The notes beneath the pieces are model-generated. The model made no database searches, had not been told where the DNA came from, and was given only the letters and a program-made list of their open reading frames with translations. A DNA stretch of 64,000 nucleotides, taken from NCBI GenBank assembly GCA_029948255.1, contig JALIZF010001232.1:87501-151500 (forward strand), in the 5' to 3' direction. Positions 1-15,200 of this stretch are shown here, piece after piece (the first letter of the stretch is position 1; each line of letters starts with the position of its first letter). This DNA comes from Telmatactis stephensoni (Eukaryota; Cnidaria; Anthozoa; Actiniaria; Isophelliidae). Made by a program: the position numbers and the translations under genes.

Positions 1-257
1 AATTTGTCAAAAAAGTGCTTTGTCTTGTTCAGTCACTTCGTATTTCGTCATCAAATTAGCGCGCGCACTCGGCGCGCGCTCAAGAACCATTTCTAGCCTC
101 CTTAAGTTCGATCTCTAGAGGTCGGACCAAAATGACGTGATCGTAATAGCGAGGTGACCGTATTAATGGGGTGACCGTGAGGCGGGGCTTTGATTGCAGT
201 TAAAGAATCATGCACATTGAAATTCTATCTCATCTCTTTTGACTTGTTCATGTTAAG

Positions 258-851
258 GAATTGAACATGCACCCTTGCTGACGAAATACGTCTTCTCGCT
301 TTACTGGGCTTCCGCAACAGCTACATCCACAGGGTAAGGATTCTCTTGTTGAAAAATCCTGTCTTGAGTCTTGTTTCTGTATGAGAATTTGGTAGCCCAA
401 AACTTCAAACCCCACTTTTAAGTTCGTTGCCCCAATGTCCCATTTATACTGACCTTACTTGCACTAATGAGTCAAAACGGGTGAAAACAGATCAGAACTA
501 TAAGTTTATTTTTAAAGCTGCCCCATTGCTCATGGGTAAACGCCAATTTTTATAGGACAATTTCTTCTTTGTTAATCATTTTCCTCATCTGACGTTCACT
601 TCCCAATTTGCACTTTGCTTCAATTTCTTTTCATCAGTCAATTTCGGTACTTCATCAAATCATTGTGTTTCAGCTACGGAGATGTTCATGCTATCACCAA
701 CACTGAGAAATGGTTTTCTGTAGTGGCTATGTTGGTTGGTATCGGATTATTCTTTGGTCTTATTCTTGGTGGTATGGCATCCATGTTGACTAACTTTGAC
801 TCCAGAAGAGCTCGATATTCCCATCATTTTAATGTCATTAAAGAACACATG
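258..851 (+). CDS. CNGK repeat 1: pore helix, filter and S6 (two exons)
   Basis: Exon 258-333 encodes the pore helix, ending YWASATATSTG. Exon 674-851 continues YGDVHA and the hydrophobic S6 helix. The intron (334-673) splits the first Gly codon of the GYGD filter as GG|C (phase 2). GYGD predicts K+ selectivity. The exon ends after the post-S6 segment FNVIKEHM in phase 0. The start of the first exon (acceptor AAG at 255-257) is less certain than its end. S1-S5 of this repeat are not in the window. Confidence 0.9.
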
Positions 852-3800
852 GTTAGTCAACCATTTTGTTTGCTCTGTTTAGTTCAATTTATTGGTAATT
901 GTTGATAATAATGGCTACCCATCATCATCATTCTAGGAGCAAGGATGGCACAGTTGGTTAGTGCGCGGCTTTCAGTATGAGAGGTCCCGAGTTCGATCCT
1001 CACTGAGCTCACATCCTTGTTTCGACTTCTTTCCTTTCCGTGTAGCTTTAAATACTCGTGAATGAGCGCACCGTCGGCTTCCTGGGAGACCAGCTTCTAA
1101 CTTTGCTTCTAGCTGAAGGAGCTTCCGATGTTAAATCTAGTGCTTTACCTTTTTACCTTTATCGTGTTAATTTATTTATCCATTTTGTCAAGTATCCATC
1201 CATTTTTAGCATTTTGTTTTCATTCATGCGTCCTTTGGTTCTTCATGCAATGCTAATCGAATAACGATGCATGACGAACTTGAGGACATGTGGTAGCTAC
1301 TCACCTACCCATTAATTTACCAACCTGCCTTCCATGTGTCAGTCATCTAGCTTTCGTTAATCCATCGATAGCATGCCATGTAGTTCTGAATTCCATACAT
1401 CGATGCATCTTCATCTATCCAGCTATACATTTTACAATAATAAAACTAAAGCACACACAGGATGCAACTTTTTCTGCAATATTGCGCGCAACAAAGTTGC
1501 ACGGTGTGTCCACCCCTGCAATGTCACGCACAACGTTGCAGAAAAAAAACATGCATAAGTAGATCCTAAACCTGCAACTGTTGCAGGGGTGGTCCAACTT
1601 TGGGTTGCGCGCAGCATTATGTGTTTGGGCCCATAGCTTTATCTGAATAAAACATGTGTGAACACGTTTTGAATACTTTCTGTTTACGCCAATCACTGCG
1701 ATACTTTAGCAAAGAAATAGTGAGACACAATGCACAAATATAATAAACTCCTAATTATAACAAATAAACTGATAAATGACGTTTTAATAATGTGTAAATT
1801 TACTTATTTGTAATTATTTCTTTAAATTGTAGTTCTAAAGTAAATATTCTTTTTTCTCTAATTTCAGTCTAACATAGTGTATGTAAAATCTCTTAAACTG
1901 AATTTTTCAAATTGTAAATATTTCACTGCTTGCCTCGAATAGCTATGCTAACTGCGGCAGTGAATATTTCTAAGTGTATTTTCTTAAATGGAAATAAAAT
2001 GATTGATTGAGGAAATATGCATGCATCAGTGCATCCATTTGATAACAAATTACAATTGTATCACCGGTATTCTTATGAATTTACAGAAAGACATAGAAGT
2101 TTCTGAAGAAGTACGTGACAAAGTCATGGCTTACTACGAGTATCTGGTAAGGCGCCACGTGTAGCCGACGCCCATCTGTGATGTACACACTTTTTTAAAC
2201 GGGTTCTTTGTATTTTTACGTTCTTTTGTTTTCTTACTCTTTTTCTTTCCTCTGATTTCTTTCTCTTCTTCTTTTCTTTTTCTCTTTTCTTCCCTTAATT
2301 AGTGTGATTAGCGCATGTTTACTCCGGCAAGTTTTCATGTCCTGGTCAATTTTTGTTAATGTTATTGTTCAATAGTGGACTACAAGTCGTGGAGTAAATG
2401 GTCTTGGCATTTTCGACGATCTGCCAATCACATTTCAAGCAGAGCTTTCACTCAGCATCAATCGTAAGGTCTTAGAGAAGGTGAGATATATACTTAAATA
2501 TCTGGGTGGGTCCGGTGGGCTACATTTACAATCTATGCTGACTTTATTGAAGGGGACTGAGAAGGGGGAAAGGAGGAAGGGGGAATAAAAGCATCGAATA
2601 GAGGGATTTCACGGCAGCCATGTTTGTTGTCAAAATAATAAAACTTTTTTTCCCAAGAGAAATGAAATCTCTTCTAGTTCAAAAACTTTCTGTTGTAATT
2701 ACCCACAAACATGGCTGCTGTGAAATCCCTCTATAAACAGGAGAGGTTAGTTTAGTTGATTGGACATTAATTGTTGAATCATATGTACTCCGAATTTTGG
2801 TGCTCATGGCTTCAGGGAAAAAGACCGTTTTGAGTTTCTGCACATGCGCAATGATGTCGCCTCTTTTCATCCCCAGGCTCCACTCTTCAAAGGTTTAAGT
2901 TCTGGTTTCAAACGTATGCTTTCTTTGGTCATCAAACCGATGTTCTTCATGCCAAACCAAGTCATCGCTAGCAGAGGAGAGATTGGACACCATATGTTTT
3001 ACATCCACAAAGGAAAGGCTGATGTAAGTGTAAAAAAACTTGTATACCATAAACTGTACTGCTTGTCCTTATCAGTCGTCCCAGTTACAAGCCCTGCTCC
3101 ACCGTTAGAGAAAAGGAGTGTTCGATTATAACCCCCTCCTTTTTTCTTCATTTCTTTTATAAAATCACACCACCATATGGACTATACAGTACAATATGTG
3201 ATACAATAATAACACTAGATACTTATTCAGTTATATAGTAGTAGCTTTCTTAACTTTAGCTAGTTTACGAAAAAACTGCGATTCTTGGTATGAACCTTGA
3301 TCAGCTCATTTGGAGATGAAATTTTTACCAGTTATATTATAAAGCTTCCCGAAGAAGCTCCCCCACTTAATTACAAGTCCAATCAATCGTTTAAGATTTC
3401 CTTCTGGGAATTCAATGGCCAGATCGTTAATACCGTTTGGGATTATTTTGTGTGAAAACCTCCTCAATCATACAACAAGCCACTCAGTTAATTACCTCGA
3501 ACCTCGGCTTTTATCCATATACATCACTCGGGATGTGGGATGTATATGGGTAAAAGCCTTCTTGGTAATTAACTCTTACGTATAGACTCGTACAGACAAT
3601 ATGAACTTGTATATAGATCCATAGAAGAACACGACGGCTCACAAAGGTGCTAAAAAGTTCTCAAACAGGTAATGGTGTATTTTTTCCTTTGTCTAGATCC
3701 TTGATGAGTATGATGAAAATGTTCTCTTGACGCTCAGTGAAGGCAAACTATTTGGCGAGGTAAGTACTACTAAACTAAACCACTAGAAATTTTACAAGTG

Positions 3801-6800
3801 TTGGACAACATCGATTTTATTAACTTCGATGAAAATGCAAATGATGATGGTGATGATGAGGATGAGGATGATTTATGGGCCATTTATATGAGCGAAAATA
3901 AGATGCGTCTTATGTCAGACGTGATTTAGGACGTGAACTATTCGTGTAAACTGACGACGCTTTTAGTCTAAGATGGGACTTATTGAGGAAAAGAGTCCGT
4001 AATCTGTTCTTATTCTGTTCGCGTCTTAGGATTAAACACCTTCGCACGTATCAATGGCCCTGCAGAGTTTTACTGGTGGTGATCACTTACTCAATTTCAC
4101 TGTAACCCAAAACTGGACCTTAAAATGAGGGTAGTTGCCTAACAAAGGTGATCACTTTCTTTTGAGCGAGAGGTCCCGAATTCGATTCCCAGCTAGCCTC
4201 ACACTTGTTTCGACTTCTTTCCATTCGGCACGTAGTTTTAAATGGCTTTAAAGGTCTTGTGAATGTTTGGGGTTGTTTTTCGGTGTCGTGCACGTGTTAT
4301 TAAGGCACGTCCATCTTCAGGGTTATGACAAGTCCAGACACTCCATTAACCGCCGTTTATGCAGACGACCTAATGAGTCTGAAAGCTTAATTTAAAAGGT
4401 TAAAAAGCTATTTAGAAATACCTTTAAAACGGAACATCGAAGGGAAAGGGGTAAAGAGCGCACCGTCAGCTTCCTGGGAGACCAGCTTCTTGCTGGAGGA
4501 ACTAAAACGTACTGACGCTAAACAGGAGTGTTGTACTCATTAAGGCACCACTGTACTTACAATAGACAGGGGTTGACTGATAGCGGTTCTACTGTTCTAA
4601 CAGGTCAGTCTTGTATACAATCTTCCTCGTTCTACAACTGTCCGTGCCGCCACACCTTGTATCATGTTCATTTTGGACCGTGCAGACATGAATAGGGTTA
4701 TCAAACACTACCCTGAAGGTACGTCACTGCATTCGTTGCTATGGCAACACAATCTCAAATTAAAACTACACATACCGTATTATCTCGTTTAAGCGCTTCA
4801 TCTGAAAGCAAAATTAATAAAAACAAATCAGCAAAAATGCCGACCTCGAATAAGTGCCGCATTCGTTGATACAATTCGGGGTTTATTGGGAGCACTATCA
4901 CCCAGACTATCGTGGTTTTATTGTTTTTGGTTTGGTTTGTTTATTTTTTATTTAGAAACTTCCACTTAGCTGACAATACATACAATAAAAAGATAAGGAA
5001 CAAGCATAACGAAACTTAGGCTAAGTCAGCGGGCAACTAACTAACGGACTCAGCGAGGGTCCCAGTAAGGTTTCTCCCTGTCTTGTAAAATAAATCAAAA
5101 CAAAATCAAAACAAAAAAAGTACGGTACAACTCAACGTCTAAATTTGTAAAAAATGAGAAGTGTGAAAATTTGGGTTTTTTTACACATATTATTATTATC
5201 AAATATTATTATTCAATATTATTATTAAATATTCAGACGATTTTTAATAAACGCTGACATCGAATAAACGCCGCCATTGAATAAGCGTCGCATCTAAGGC
5301 CCCAAAACTTAATAAATTAATGTATTCAGTATGATGATTGGAACAATTTCTCTTCAGTTGCCGAGAAGCTTTACACCGCCGTTGAAACCCGCTGTGACCT
5401 CAGCAAACGAAAAGTGGACAACCAAACAATTGACTTCCCGACTAACGCTTATAAACCCAGTAAGATTATCAAGAACGACTTCAATATCATGACGTAAGAA
5501 CCTTATTATTTATTTACGTAGCATTTACGTAGTTACAGTATTAACCTAACGTAATGCAACGTAACGCTATCATCAATGTTGCGTAACTTACCCTGCAAAA
5601 ACGCGCGAGTAAATTTACTCAGAAACTTGAGTAAATCGATGCGTCCGCAGTAACTCACTTATCCGAGTAAAGTTACTCAGATATTTGAGTAAAGGGTACT
5701 CAGTTACTCAAATAACTGAATAAATTTACTCAGATAAGTGAGTTACTGTGGATGCACCGATTTACTCAGGTTTTTGAGTAAATCTACTTGCGCGTTTTTG
5801 CAATGATAAGATAAATTGGAACTTACAGTACGTAACGATACCAAGAGTCCACAATACTACGAGAACGACGGACTGATGTCTACGCTATGTTCGTGGCGCG
5901 TAAAGTTATTTTAAGTAACAAGGCGTTCACGCGCGCAAACAGTAAAATTTGATTTCCACTCGAAAAATTCTCTACAGGTTGTTTTTCCGCGCGACGCCAA
6001 AAAAACTTTGGCGTTTCTACTACACTGCAGCATTCGTCCATTTATCCTAAGTTATCCTATTGATTAGAAAAAGAAAGACAAATTGCAAATAATATCGACT
6101 TATTATAGTCTGATAATAAGCTACTCTAACGCAGCTACTCACAAGCCAACGCAAGAACAATGCACTGTTCTCGCAGCCTGTCCTAGAAGTTTAAAGTTTC
6201 TCACCTGTTCGTCGTTTTAGGTCCTTGAACAATGCTTTCAATCACGTGATCATGCCCGACTCCTCCCTCCTTGCCTTTTGGGAGCGACTGCACCTGATGG
6301 CCGTTGTGATTGTCTGTTTCTTCTATCCATACGTTGCTACGTTTTCCATCAGCCTTCATGGCGCTGGTTACGGTGAAAACGTCACCATGTCGGTGATTCT
6401 TGGTTTGACGTACGTACTTGACGTCATTCTACTCATTGACTTCCTGATGAGATTCAACCTTGCAACTGCTACTGCTTCCGGTAAGAAGGATCATGGGATT
6501 GATGTTGTGCAGTGGGGCTTTGCAACCGGGCACTGGACCAGTCCCGTCCAAAATATATTGGAATCATCCCTCCTGGGAAATTAATTGATCTTCCATTGCA
6601 GTTAAATAGTTGAATGATCAGTAACTTGATACTGCTTCTCGAAAGCTAGGAGGATCATGGGATTGATTTTTCTCAGTCTTTCGAGTCCAAAGCAAAATTA
6701 AACATCATCATTTTTAAGATTTTAGTCCAGTCTACTTATTTTTGGCTGTATTTATATAGCGCATTTCACAGTGTCTCAATGCGCTTTACAATATAGAAAT

Positions 6801-9800
6801 CTTAATACTCTCACTATTACATTTCTTACTACATTAAATATTCGAAGCACACAACTCTCAACTCACCAGTTCGTTTTTGATGAAGGGAGGAAAACCGGAG
6901 GACCCGGAGAAAACCCCTCGAAGCAAGGGAGAGAACGAACTAACAAACTCAACTCACATGAAGTGCCCCGTCCGGGAATCGAACCAGGGACCACAGCAGT
7001 GAGAGGCGAGTAGTCTAACCATTCAGCCACCCTTGCTCCCTTGCGTTCCCTTTAAGGGGCGAAAAACGAAAGGAAAACGGAGCACTGTAAAAGCTTTCGC
7101 TTTTCCTCGCGTCACTGGTGAAAACCAGGTTTAAAATGGCTAACGAGAGATCATACTTGTACTCCTTACAGAACTTAAGGAAATCCGTCACAACTACGTT
7201 CGTACTTTTCTATTCTGGACCGACTTACTTGCTGTTCTGCCGCTGGAGATCTTTGCTCTCTTAAAGTCTTCATCACACGACCGCTGGCACTTGTTTGCGT
7301 TTTTACGACTTAACCGACTTTTGAAGCTGTTTAGGGTAAGTAGAAAAATGTTGCAGAAAAACGACTGAAGCACTTTGCTGGCAGAGGATTCGTGACCTCT
7401 GCCTGGAGTTGGATTTTTTTCCATTTGAGCATGCGCCGAGGCGTTTTGGGTCAGAGAACTTTTCACCGTTTTATGCGTACGCCTTATCGTCCAGCACCCA
7501 ATTATACAAGGCGCATTTTCGAAAAATCAGATACCTGGAGGCATTTTGGAGTAGAGGCTGCTGAATGCGAATATGACTGTTACCAAGACGTATTCTGCAA
7601 TCTTATATGTGTAAATGACGTATTTTATGAATTGCTACAGTCATTTCATACTAACGGCTTTTTCATGTAATTCCAAAAGTTCCCAAACTTAAAAACAATT
7701 ACCATAGCTGGAAAGAGCACATCAAAATCAGTAAAACTGTGAAGTTTGAAGGATATCAGTTGAAAAATCAAGGAGATACGAATTTTCAAAAAACGAAATT
7801 TTGTATGAAAACACTTACAGTTATGCAAGAGATACAAATTTCCATTTCAGTGACTCTGAAACTGCCGGCCGTGAATCCTCCTTCGCTTTTGCCGCAGCAC
7901 AGCGTGGTTTTGAAAATCTTTTTCCCCATAGAGCTCTTATTTTGCATGACATCGATGACTTTTGTGATGAATGAGCTTATCTGCTTGAATTCTTACTGAA
8001 TAAAGATTAATTGAACAGCCAAGACTTCGATAAAAAGTGCTGAGAGGAGCCAGTTTGAAGAAAAATTTTCATCAGAAATGAAGTCGCTTCTGATTGGACG
8101 TATTGTTTTTCTCACACGTGAAAAATCGATACGTGCATTCTGATTGGCGGAGATTGGTAAACAAACGAAAATCTATTGAATGGCTTTTCTGTGAGTAAAT
8201 CTCGATATGTATATAATAAATTTTAATATTCAGATTCACTGTAAGATTTCATAATTGACTTTGTAGTGGTTCATAATTCTCAGAAATAGAAAGCAAAAAT
8301 CCCCAAAACCTTTTTTAAATTGATACAAGTAATTAAAGGCCTTTTCAACATCCTGGATGGGGATATTGCAGAACAATATATCTTGATTTGTCTGTCTTCA
8401 TTATATTGTGACATCTTGTTTTTGTTTTTGTTGTTGTCAGTTGTTTTGGTTTGGTTTTTAATGTAGAATAGAATGATGTCACACTAGGTGAATGCTTGTC
8501 TCTTCCAGATTACACTGATAATACAATTTAAAGTGATTATCAAAACAGCTACTTGACATAAGAAGAAAACAAGGAATTAAGCATTTTCAATTTGCATTTA
8601 ATAGGGCTCATAGGGCTTTACTGAGCAACTTCATGCTTAAAGTGCCTATAAAGTCTAGCCAGAAATAATCTCTCTCAAACAAAAATATTTGGAAAAGTGG
8701 GTATTTCAATTTCTTTTGACCGGGAAAAAGCGCTGCAAAGTTGGAGAAAAAGCACATTTTGGGCCTCCTGTGCAAAAATTTGTGAGAACCCTTGGAGACT
8801 GAAAACCAGAATAAAGTTTAATTTAGACGCTACAAGCTCTTAATATCCTTGTATATTGTTGTTGATATACACTATATTTAACTTCTGCTACAAATTCTAC
8901 TACTTTGATATAGCTATTTTTGGCTCTTTCTTTGAGTCTAAATGCCGTGATTCCGGACATTACGTCACAATTACGTCACAATGTCAAAGTTTATTATCAA
9001 CCAAATGAGTTTATCATTAACCAAATTCGTCCCAGCCTTCCAAAGAATGCGCATTTTTGCCTGGAGCAACAGCTTTGAACGGACGGATACACTGGAAAAA
9101 ACCTTACATCTTTGATGTCGCTTTAATTATATTTCCCCAAGATACTCAACTTTTAAAAAAATATACATTTTCGCTTGGGCTCATAGGCACTTTAATGTAA
9201 AACAACTCTAGTTTGCATGCAAAATTCCATTTTTTCCTCTCAATTTTTCAGTTCATTAAATTGCAGACCCAAATTTTTTCATTAAATTCCAGACCCAAAC
9301 TGGAGCTGTATTTACACATTAGTGTGGTTGAAATGAGTTCAAAATCAATTTTCTTTAATAATTTTATTATTAAAAGTAGTGCAAAAAGTTCACTGTAAAA
9401 CAAAATGTCATTGTACATGCCATGTACTTGAGTGTTTGTTTAAACTTAACAGTTCAACGTGCATAAATGGTTATTTTTTAAGTCATCAATCCCAAATGAA
9501 AGATAAATGATCAAATATAGGTACACTGAAGAGACTTTTTAACATCATTTAATTTTTCTGGCCAGGGTCGACGTCTATACCTTGAAGTGCTTTCCTTGTT
9601 GTCTTTAGAAGCATAGTCCTTGTTTCACCCTCAATGCAGATGATTCTTGATTTCCAACTTTGGCTTGATTTTTAAGCAGTTTTACTGGAGGTATCTTCAC
9701 GAAACGAAGAATACCGACAATGCTCAACGACTCATTCATTATGAGAAGTTTTTTGAAGCTACGAACCCAATTAAAAAGTCGTCTAAATTTGAAAATGTTT

Positions 9801-12195
9801 TCTGTGTCCTTCGTCTTTCGAGCAGTTTTTGAAACGACACCGGGCCCGAAAAAAAATTCAAACGTACGTTTTTTTCGCTTCAACCCGTCAAGATTGGCAC
9901 AAATTAATGATCATGAAAATCGCTAAATTTTTACGAAGTTTCGAGAATAAGATTTTTAAGTTTTGCACTTAAAACTGCAAGGAAACTTGTAAATTTTGAG
10001 TTTTTAAAGTGTCAAGTTGGCGCCAAAAAGCAATCAGCCAATCAGCATCGATGCTGGGCATGGACGGGACGGACGACGGAAGTGTTGACGTATACTCAAG
10101 CCATGAAAAATCAACTGGATGGGTTACCATTTTTTCTTAGGTATGGTGCTCCGCTATGAACCAATGAAATGGCACTATTCAAGTTTTATATTGTAACTCA
10201 GTAGAATCTTAGTGTAACTTGGAACAGTGCCATTTCATGGGGTCATACATGAAATAGTAACCGACAGCTGCGCTCATTTGCTTAAAAGGAAAAATTCTGA
10301 GTTCCGTGAAAATAAATTTTTTAGGGTATAACTGAAGCGTTCAATTACACTTGGCAATCCCCCACCAACTAAACTAGCTAGTTTAATAACTAATCAAACA
10401 AGTTTGTCGAGTTTGTCGATTACTCTTTCCAGTCATCGTGAGAAGACAAATTTCAAACCACATTGCTAGGAAATTTTAATCCAACCAGGTGTTTACCTTA
10501 AGGAATGAATGGAAATTTGTAACACGGTATGAGAAGAGAGATAACTTACTGACCTTTCGAGCCTTAGCTCTTAACTTCGAAGTAAAAAAGGTTTTTACCT
10601 TGTTTAGTTGTGTGGTGCGCACTGTATGAGCAACTAAATTTTAACCTTGTTTAGTTAAACCATGCACTTTTAAACATGTTGAACTGTGTGACTACGTTGT
10701 ATAAGATGCTTCTGAGGGACAACATTAAAGCGTTAGACTTCGTAATTGTACGTTTATCAAGCCGGCCAGGGCTCTGGTCTTGTCCACCGTAGAATCAACA
10801 ATAAACACTGAAAAAAAACAAGGGAAAGCTTCTCGAAAGACCGGGCAACTCCTCGTAGTCCACTTTGGATCTTGCCTTGAATCCTTAAAAAATCATATCG
10901 AAAGTTTTCCCATGTATATGAACATAGAAAAGCACAGAAAGCCAAAATCAGCAAAAGTAGTAAAAATCCAGAAAATAATATTTTGAAGATGAATTTTCAT
11001 TCAGGAAAGACCTGTAAGCGAAACAAAACTGTTTTTAGGTCTATTTGCCGTATGATAAGCTGAACGAACTTCATAAAGCATTTTGTTGACTGACTTAATA
11101 GAAAACATGGCGAATAATATCGTTTGTTAATAATATCAGGAAAGACGTTTAGAAGTTTTTTTGCATACTTTTTTACTGATAACCTATCCCATATATTGAA
11201 ATCTGAACAGTTTTCTGTAAATTACAGGCTAGGTTTACGTACCCTTACGTAACGGACTGCACGAGAAAGAGGCTCAGCTCAGTTAATGTAGCATTAACGT
11301 TTCAATGCTATATATTTTCTTCCAGATGTCTGCTTTCTTCAGCGAACTTGAAGATCGACTGGACTGCAATATTGGCAAAGTTCGATTCATGAAATTTGTG
11401 ATTAACATTCTCTTGGCTACACATCTTTGTGGGTGTCTTTGGTTCTTTGAGGCGTGTTATGGCGATCGGTGAGTAATTAACATGACAGGCCATGGGTTTT
11501 ACACCACTTTAAGCCACTGTAGGGAACTGTAGGCAAATGAATGTAAAGGGATTTCTTTTGACAGTTCAATGTATGCACCAGGATCTATACCTCCCCTGGC
11601 GTCCAAGGATGATGACATGATAACGATCTGATATTACGCCCAATGTCAGTAGCTCCCCCTCCCTCCCCTCCCTTCCCTTAGCGTCCGAGGATAATGCTAG
11701 TTATGGTAACGATAACATTACGCCCAATGCCAAAAGTTCCCCCTCCCTCTCCTCCCCTAACGTCCAAGGATGATATAATTGTTCACGATAGCGAGAACGA
11801 TGACTATTTCTTTATTCAAAGGAGCTGTACTAGTGGTAGCTGGGCCGGACACATTGGTAACGTGACAGTAGGAGCCGATCAATACATAGCGTCAGTATAC
11901 TGGGCCGCTGCCACCATGTCATCTACGGGTTACGGCGACATCCATGCACACGATGCTTCCAGTCAAATGATAGCTGTGCTTGTTATGATTGTTGGTTTGT
12001 TGTTGTATGGTTATTGTCTTAGTAGCATTGCTGCTACTTTGGCTAACACTGCCTCTCCCAAGTAAGTACTGCCTTCTTGTGTATGACATATTAGAACCGC
12101 AATAGAGTGCGATAGTTAGCTGTCGTGCGAGTGCTTTTTCCAATTGGCGTCACGTGCAACACATGACATAATTGTACTCTAATTGTTTGGTTGGT

Positions 12196-12268
<73 letters not shown>

Positions 12269-15200
12269 TGAACATGAATAACGACTTAATCGAAGCCAGA
12301 AATGAAGCAGAAGCGATTTACAAATCAACAATCTGTCCAAGAAAGGAGAACGGCAGAAAAGTAGGAATCATGGAATTAACTAAATCAATCTGGGAAGAAA
12401 AAGGCTACGCCAGCTTGGGAAAAAGTTCACAGAACCTAAGAGATCAATATGCAAATTTGATGAAGAAAGCGAACCTGAACAAAGACTGTATAACAAAGGA
12501 ACTATTGGAACAAAACACCAACTCCACTCAGGCAGGACAAGAACAAAGCCAACAACAAAGTCCTAGAGAACCCGGTGTCATAACAACAGAAAAGGAACAG
12601 GAAACCCAAACCCAGTCCACATCAAATTTACCTTCCTCTCCCAAGTATGATATTCTCCTTGACATCACCACAGCAATATTTCAAAATATTAAAGAGAGAC
12701 CTGGAACTTGGAATGTCAGAACAATGACTACATTCACCAAAAAATGCCCCAACAACGAAGAAATCAAGATCCTAAACGAAATAACTAAATCACTTATAAC
12801 AACACAACCGCAGACAGATCCGTTACAATACCTTTGGGAAGCTAATTGTGCGATTTACTCAACTGCGGTTGCTTGGAAACAGCATATTGGTGAAAAACAA
12901 AGATCTGAAAGCAAGACGAATACCAATAAAGAAAGCAAACAAAAATGGGAACGTGAAATGGAAAAGGACATCACAAGGCTTAGAAAACAAATTTCTCAAA
13001 TAACAGAAGAAGTAAGAAGAATATCAACAAACGGAAGACTCTCCAGAAAAATGAGGAAAAACAGAATATGGATGTTCAATGAGGTTAAAAAGAAATTAAC
13101 AAAATCAACACTACTTCAAATGAAAGAGAAAAAGATTCAACAGCTGAGACTAAAGAAACACAAAAGGGACAAGAAAACAAAGAGTTTAAAGAGACAAAAC
13201 GCAAACAAATGGTTTGACAGAAATGAAGCTAAGTTTTACGAACACTGTAGAAATGTAATTAAATCAGACCCCGACAACTTAAGACCAGTATACACAGAGC
13301 CAAGTAAAGTGCCTTCAAGCCTTAACCGCACAGAACTCACAAAAAATGACTTCGAGGAATTCTGGCAACCAATTTGGGAAAACGTAAAGAAGACCAACTT
13401 AGAAGCTCCTTGGATAGAAGAAGTAAAGAAAACAATCAAGTCATCAATACCAACAGCATCACAAGAACAAGTGACAATACAAGAACAAGAAATAACGACA
13501 AGCATAAAGAACAAAAGAAACTGGAGTTCACCTGGAAATGACAAAATCACAAACTTCTGGATAAAGAAACTGTCATCAACCCACAAAGGAATAGCAAGAG
13601 CCCTAAACGAAATCATCAACAAAGAAATACCTCTTCCTGAATGGCTCATCGAAGGAAAATGTATAATGATACCAAAAACGCAGAATCCAAAGGCAAAAGA
13701 TCACCGCCCAATCACCTTACTCAACACCCTATATAAAGTGATAACCTCAGTAATTAATAACAAACTCGTAATACATCAAACTCCACTCAGTTAGAAGAAG
13801 AAGTATGCGCAGAAGCAAGTAAAGAATTTCTCAAGAGAATGTCAGTCATATGGTCGAGTACTATATCTATTCCAAGAAAGATAAGAGCTACAAACACGTT
13901 TGCCCTCTCCCTACTACAGTACCACATGTGGACAGGAGAGTGGTTAATTTCTACACTAAAAGATCTAGACAGAACTTGTAGACAAATAATGAAATCCAAC
14001 GTATGCATGCACAAAAGCGAATCAACGAAGCTGCTATACCTACCTGAGGAACTGGGAGGTACTGGCCTAAAGAGCGTTGAAGACACCTACAAACACACAA
14101 AAATAAAAATGGCCAACTACCTAAACAACTCAAAAGACAAGAGACTCCAACTGGTGAAATCACACGAAATCAAAAAGATTGAGAAAAAAGGAAAATCTTT
14201 ATTTAAAGATGCAGAAAGATATGCAGCTGAATACAACATCAAATGCATCTTTAACGACATGGATACGTCTCTAACTAATGATAGAAATGAAACACTTCAC
14301 GTCACTACACCAAGCCCTAAACCAATAAAAGAATTCCTCAGAAAGGCCACCATCGAAAAATATGCAAGTGAAGTAAAGAGACAAACATGGCTTGGAACGT
14401 TATCATCTCGGCAGCTTGAAGATAAAGAATTATCACCTAAAGCCAACCAAATCCACAGGATCTGGAAAAATGTACCTGACATTGTCTACAGCGTAAACAA
14501 AAGCATAAGACAGCAACTTTTACCAACAAAAACATACCAACAAAGTAAGCTGCAAGCAGCAGTCTCAGATACCAGCTGTAGAATGTGTCACTCATCCACT
14601 GAATCGACCACGCACATACTTTGCGCATGCCCAACAATTGCACAAAGTCTTTATAAAAGCAGGCATGACAAAATGCTCAGACCAATCTATCATCAACTAC
14701 TCAACTTATATGGTTTTGAAGAAAGTGACAACAGCAAACCTTGGTACAAGCAGAAACCACCCCCAGCAGTACTGGAGAACGAAAAAGCAAAAATAACATG
14801 GGACATCCCATTTCAACTGGAAAGAGCCCCTGCAAATGGAGCAAACAAAATAGATGTAGCTGTGATGGACAAAGACAACAAGAAGTGGATCTTACTAGAA
14901 GGAACAGTATGTCAAGTAGGCAAAATCCAAGAAAAAACAACAAATAAACAAGAAAAATACAATGACCTGCGTCAAGGATTGAAAAACATCTATAAAGATA
15001 CAGAAGTCACGCAAATTAACATCGTCTTCGACTTCCTAGGAGGATACAACAAAGAACTACAAAAAGCACTTGGAACAATTACATCGAATGAAAAAGAGCA
15101 AGACTACCTGATTCAAAAATGTCAAAAGTGGATACAATCACAGAACACTGAAATCGTGAAAACATTTTACGGATTTGTTAAGTAATTATACATGTACACA

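Noticed and set aside
956..1012. tRNA gene
   Set aside because: Has A- and B-box-like words but no paired acceptor stem; a SINE copy fits better. The same holds for 6985-7042 and 34380-34456 on the minus strand.
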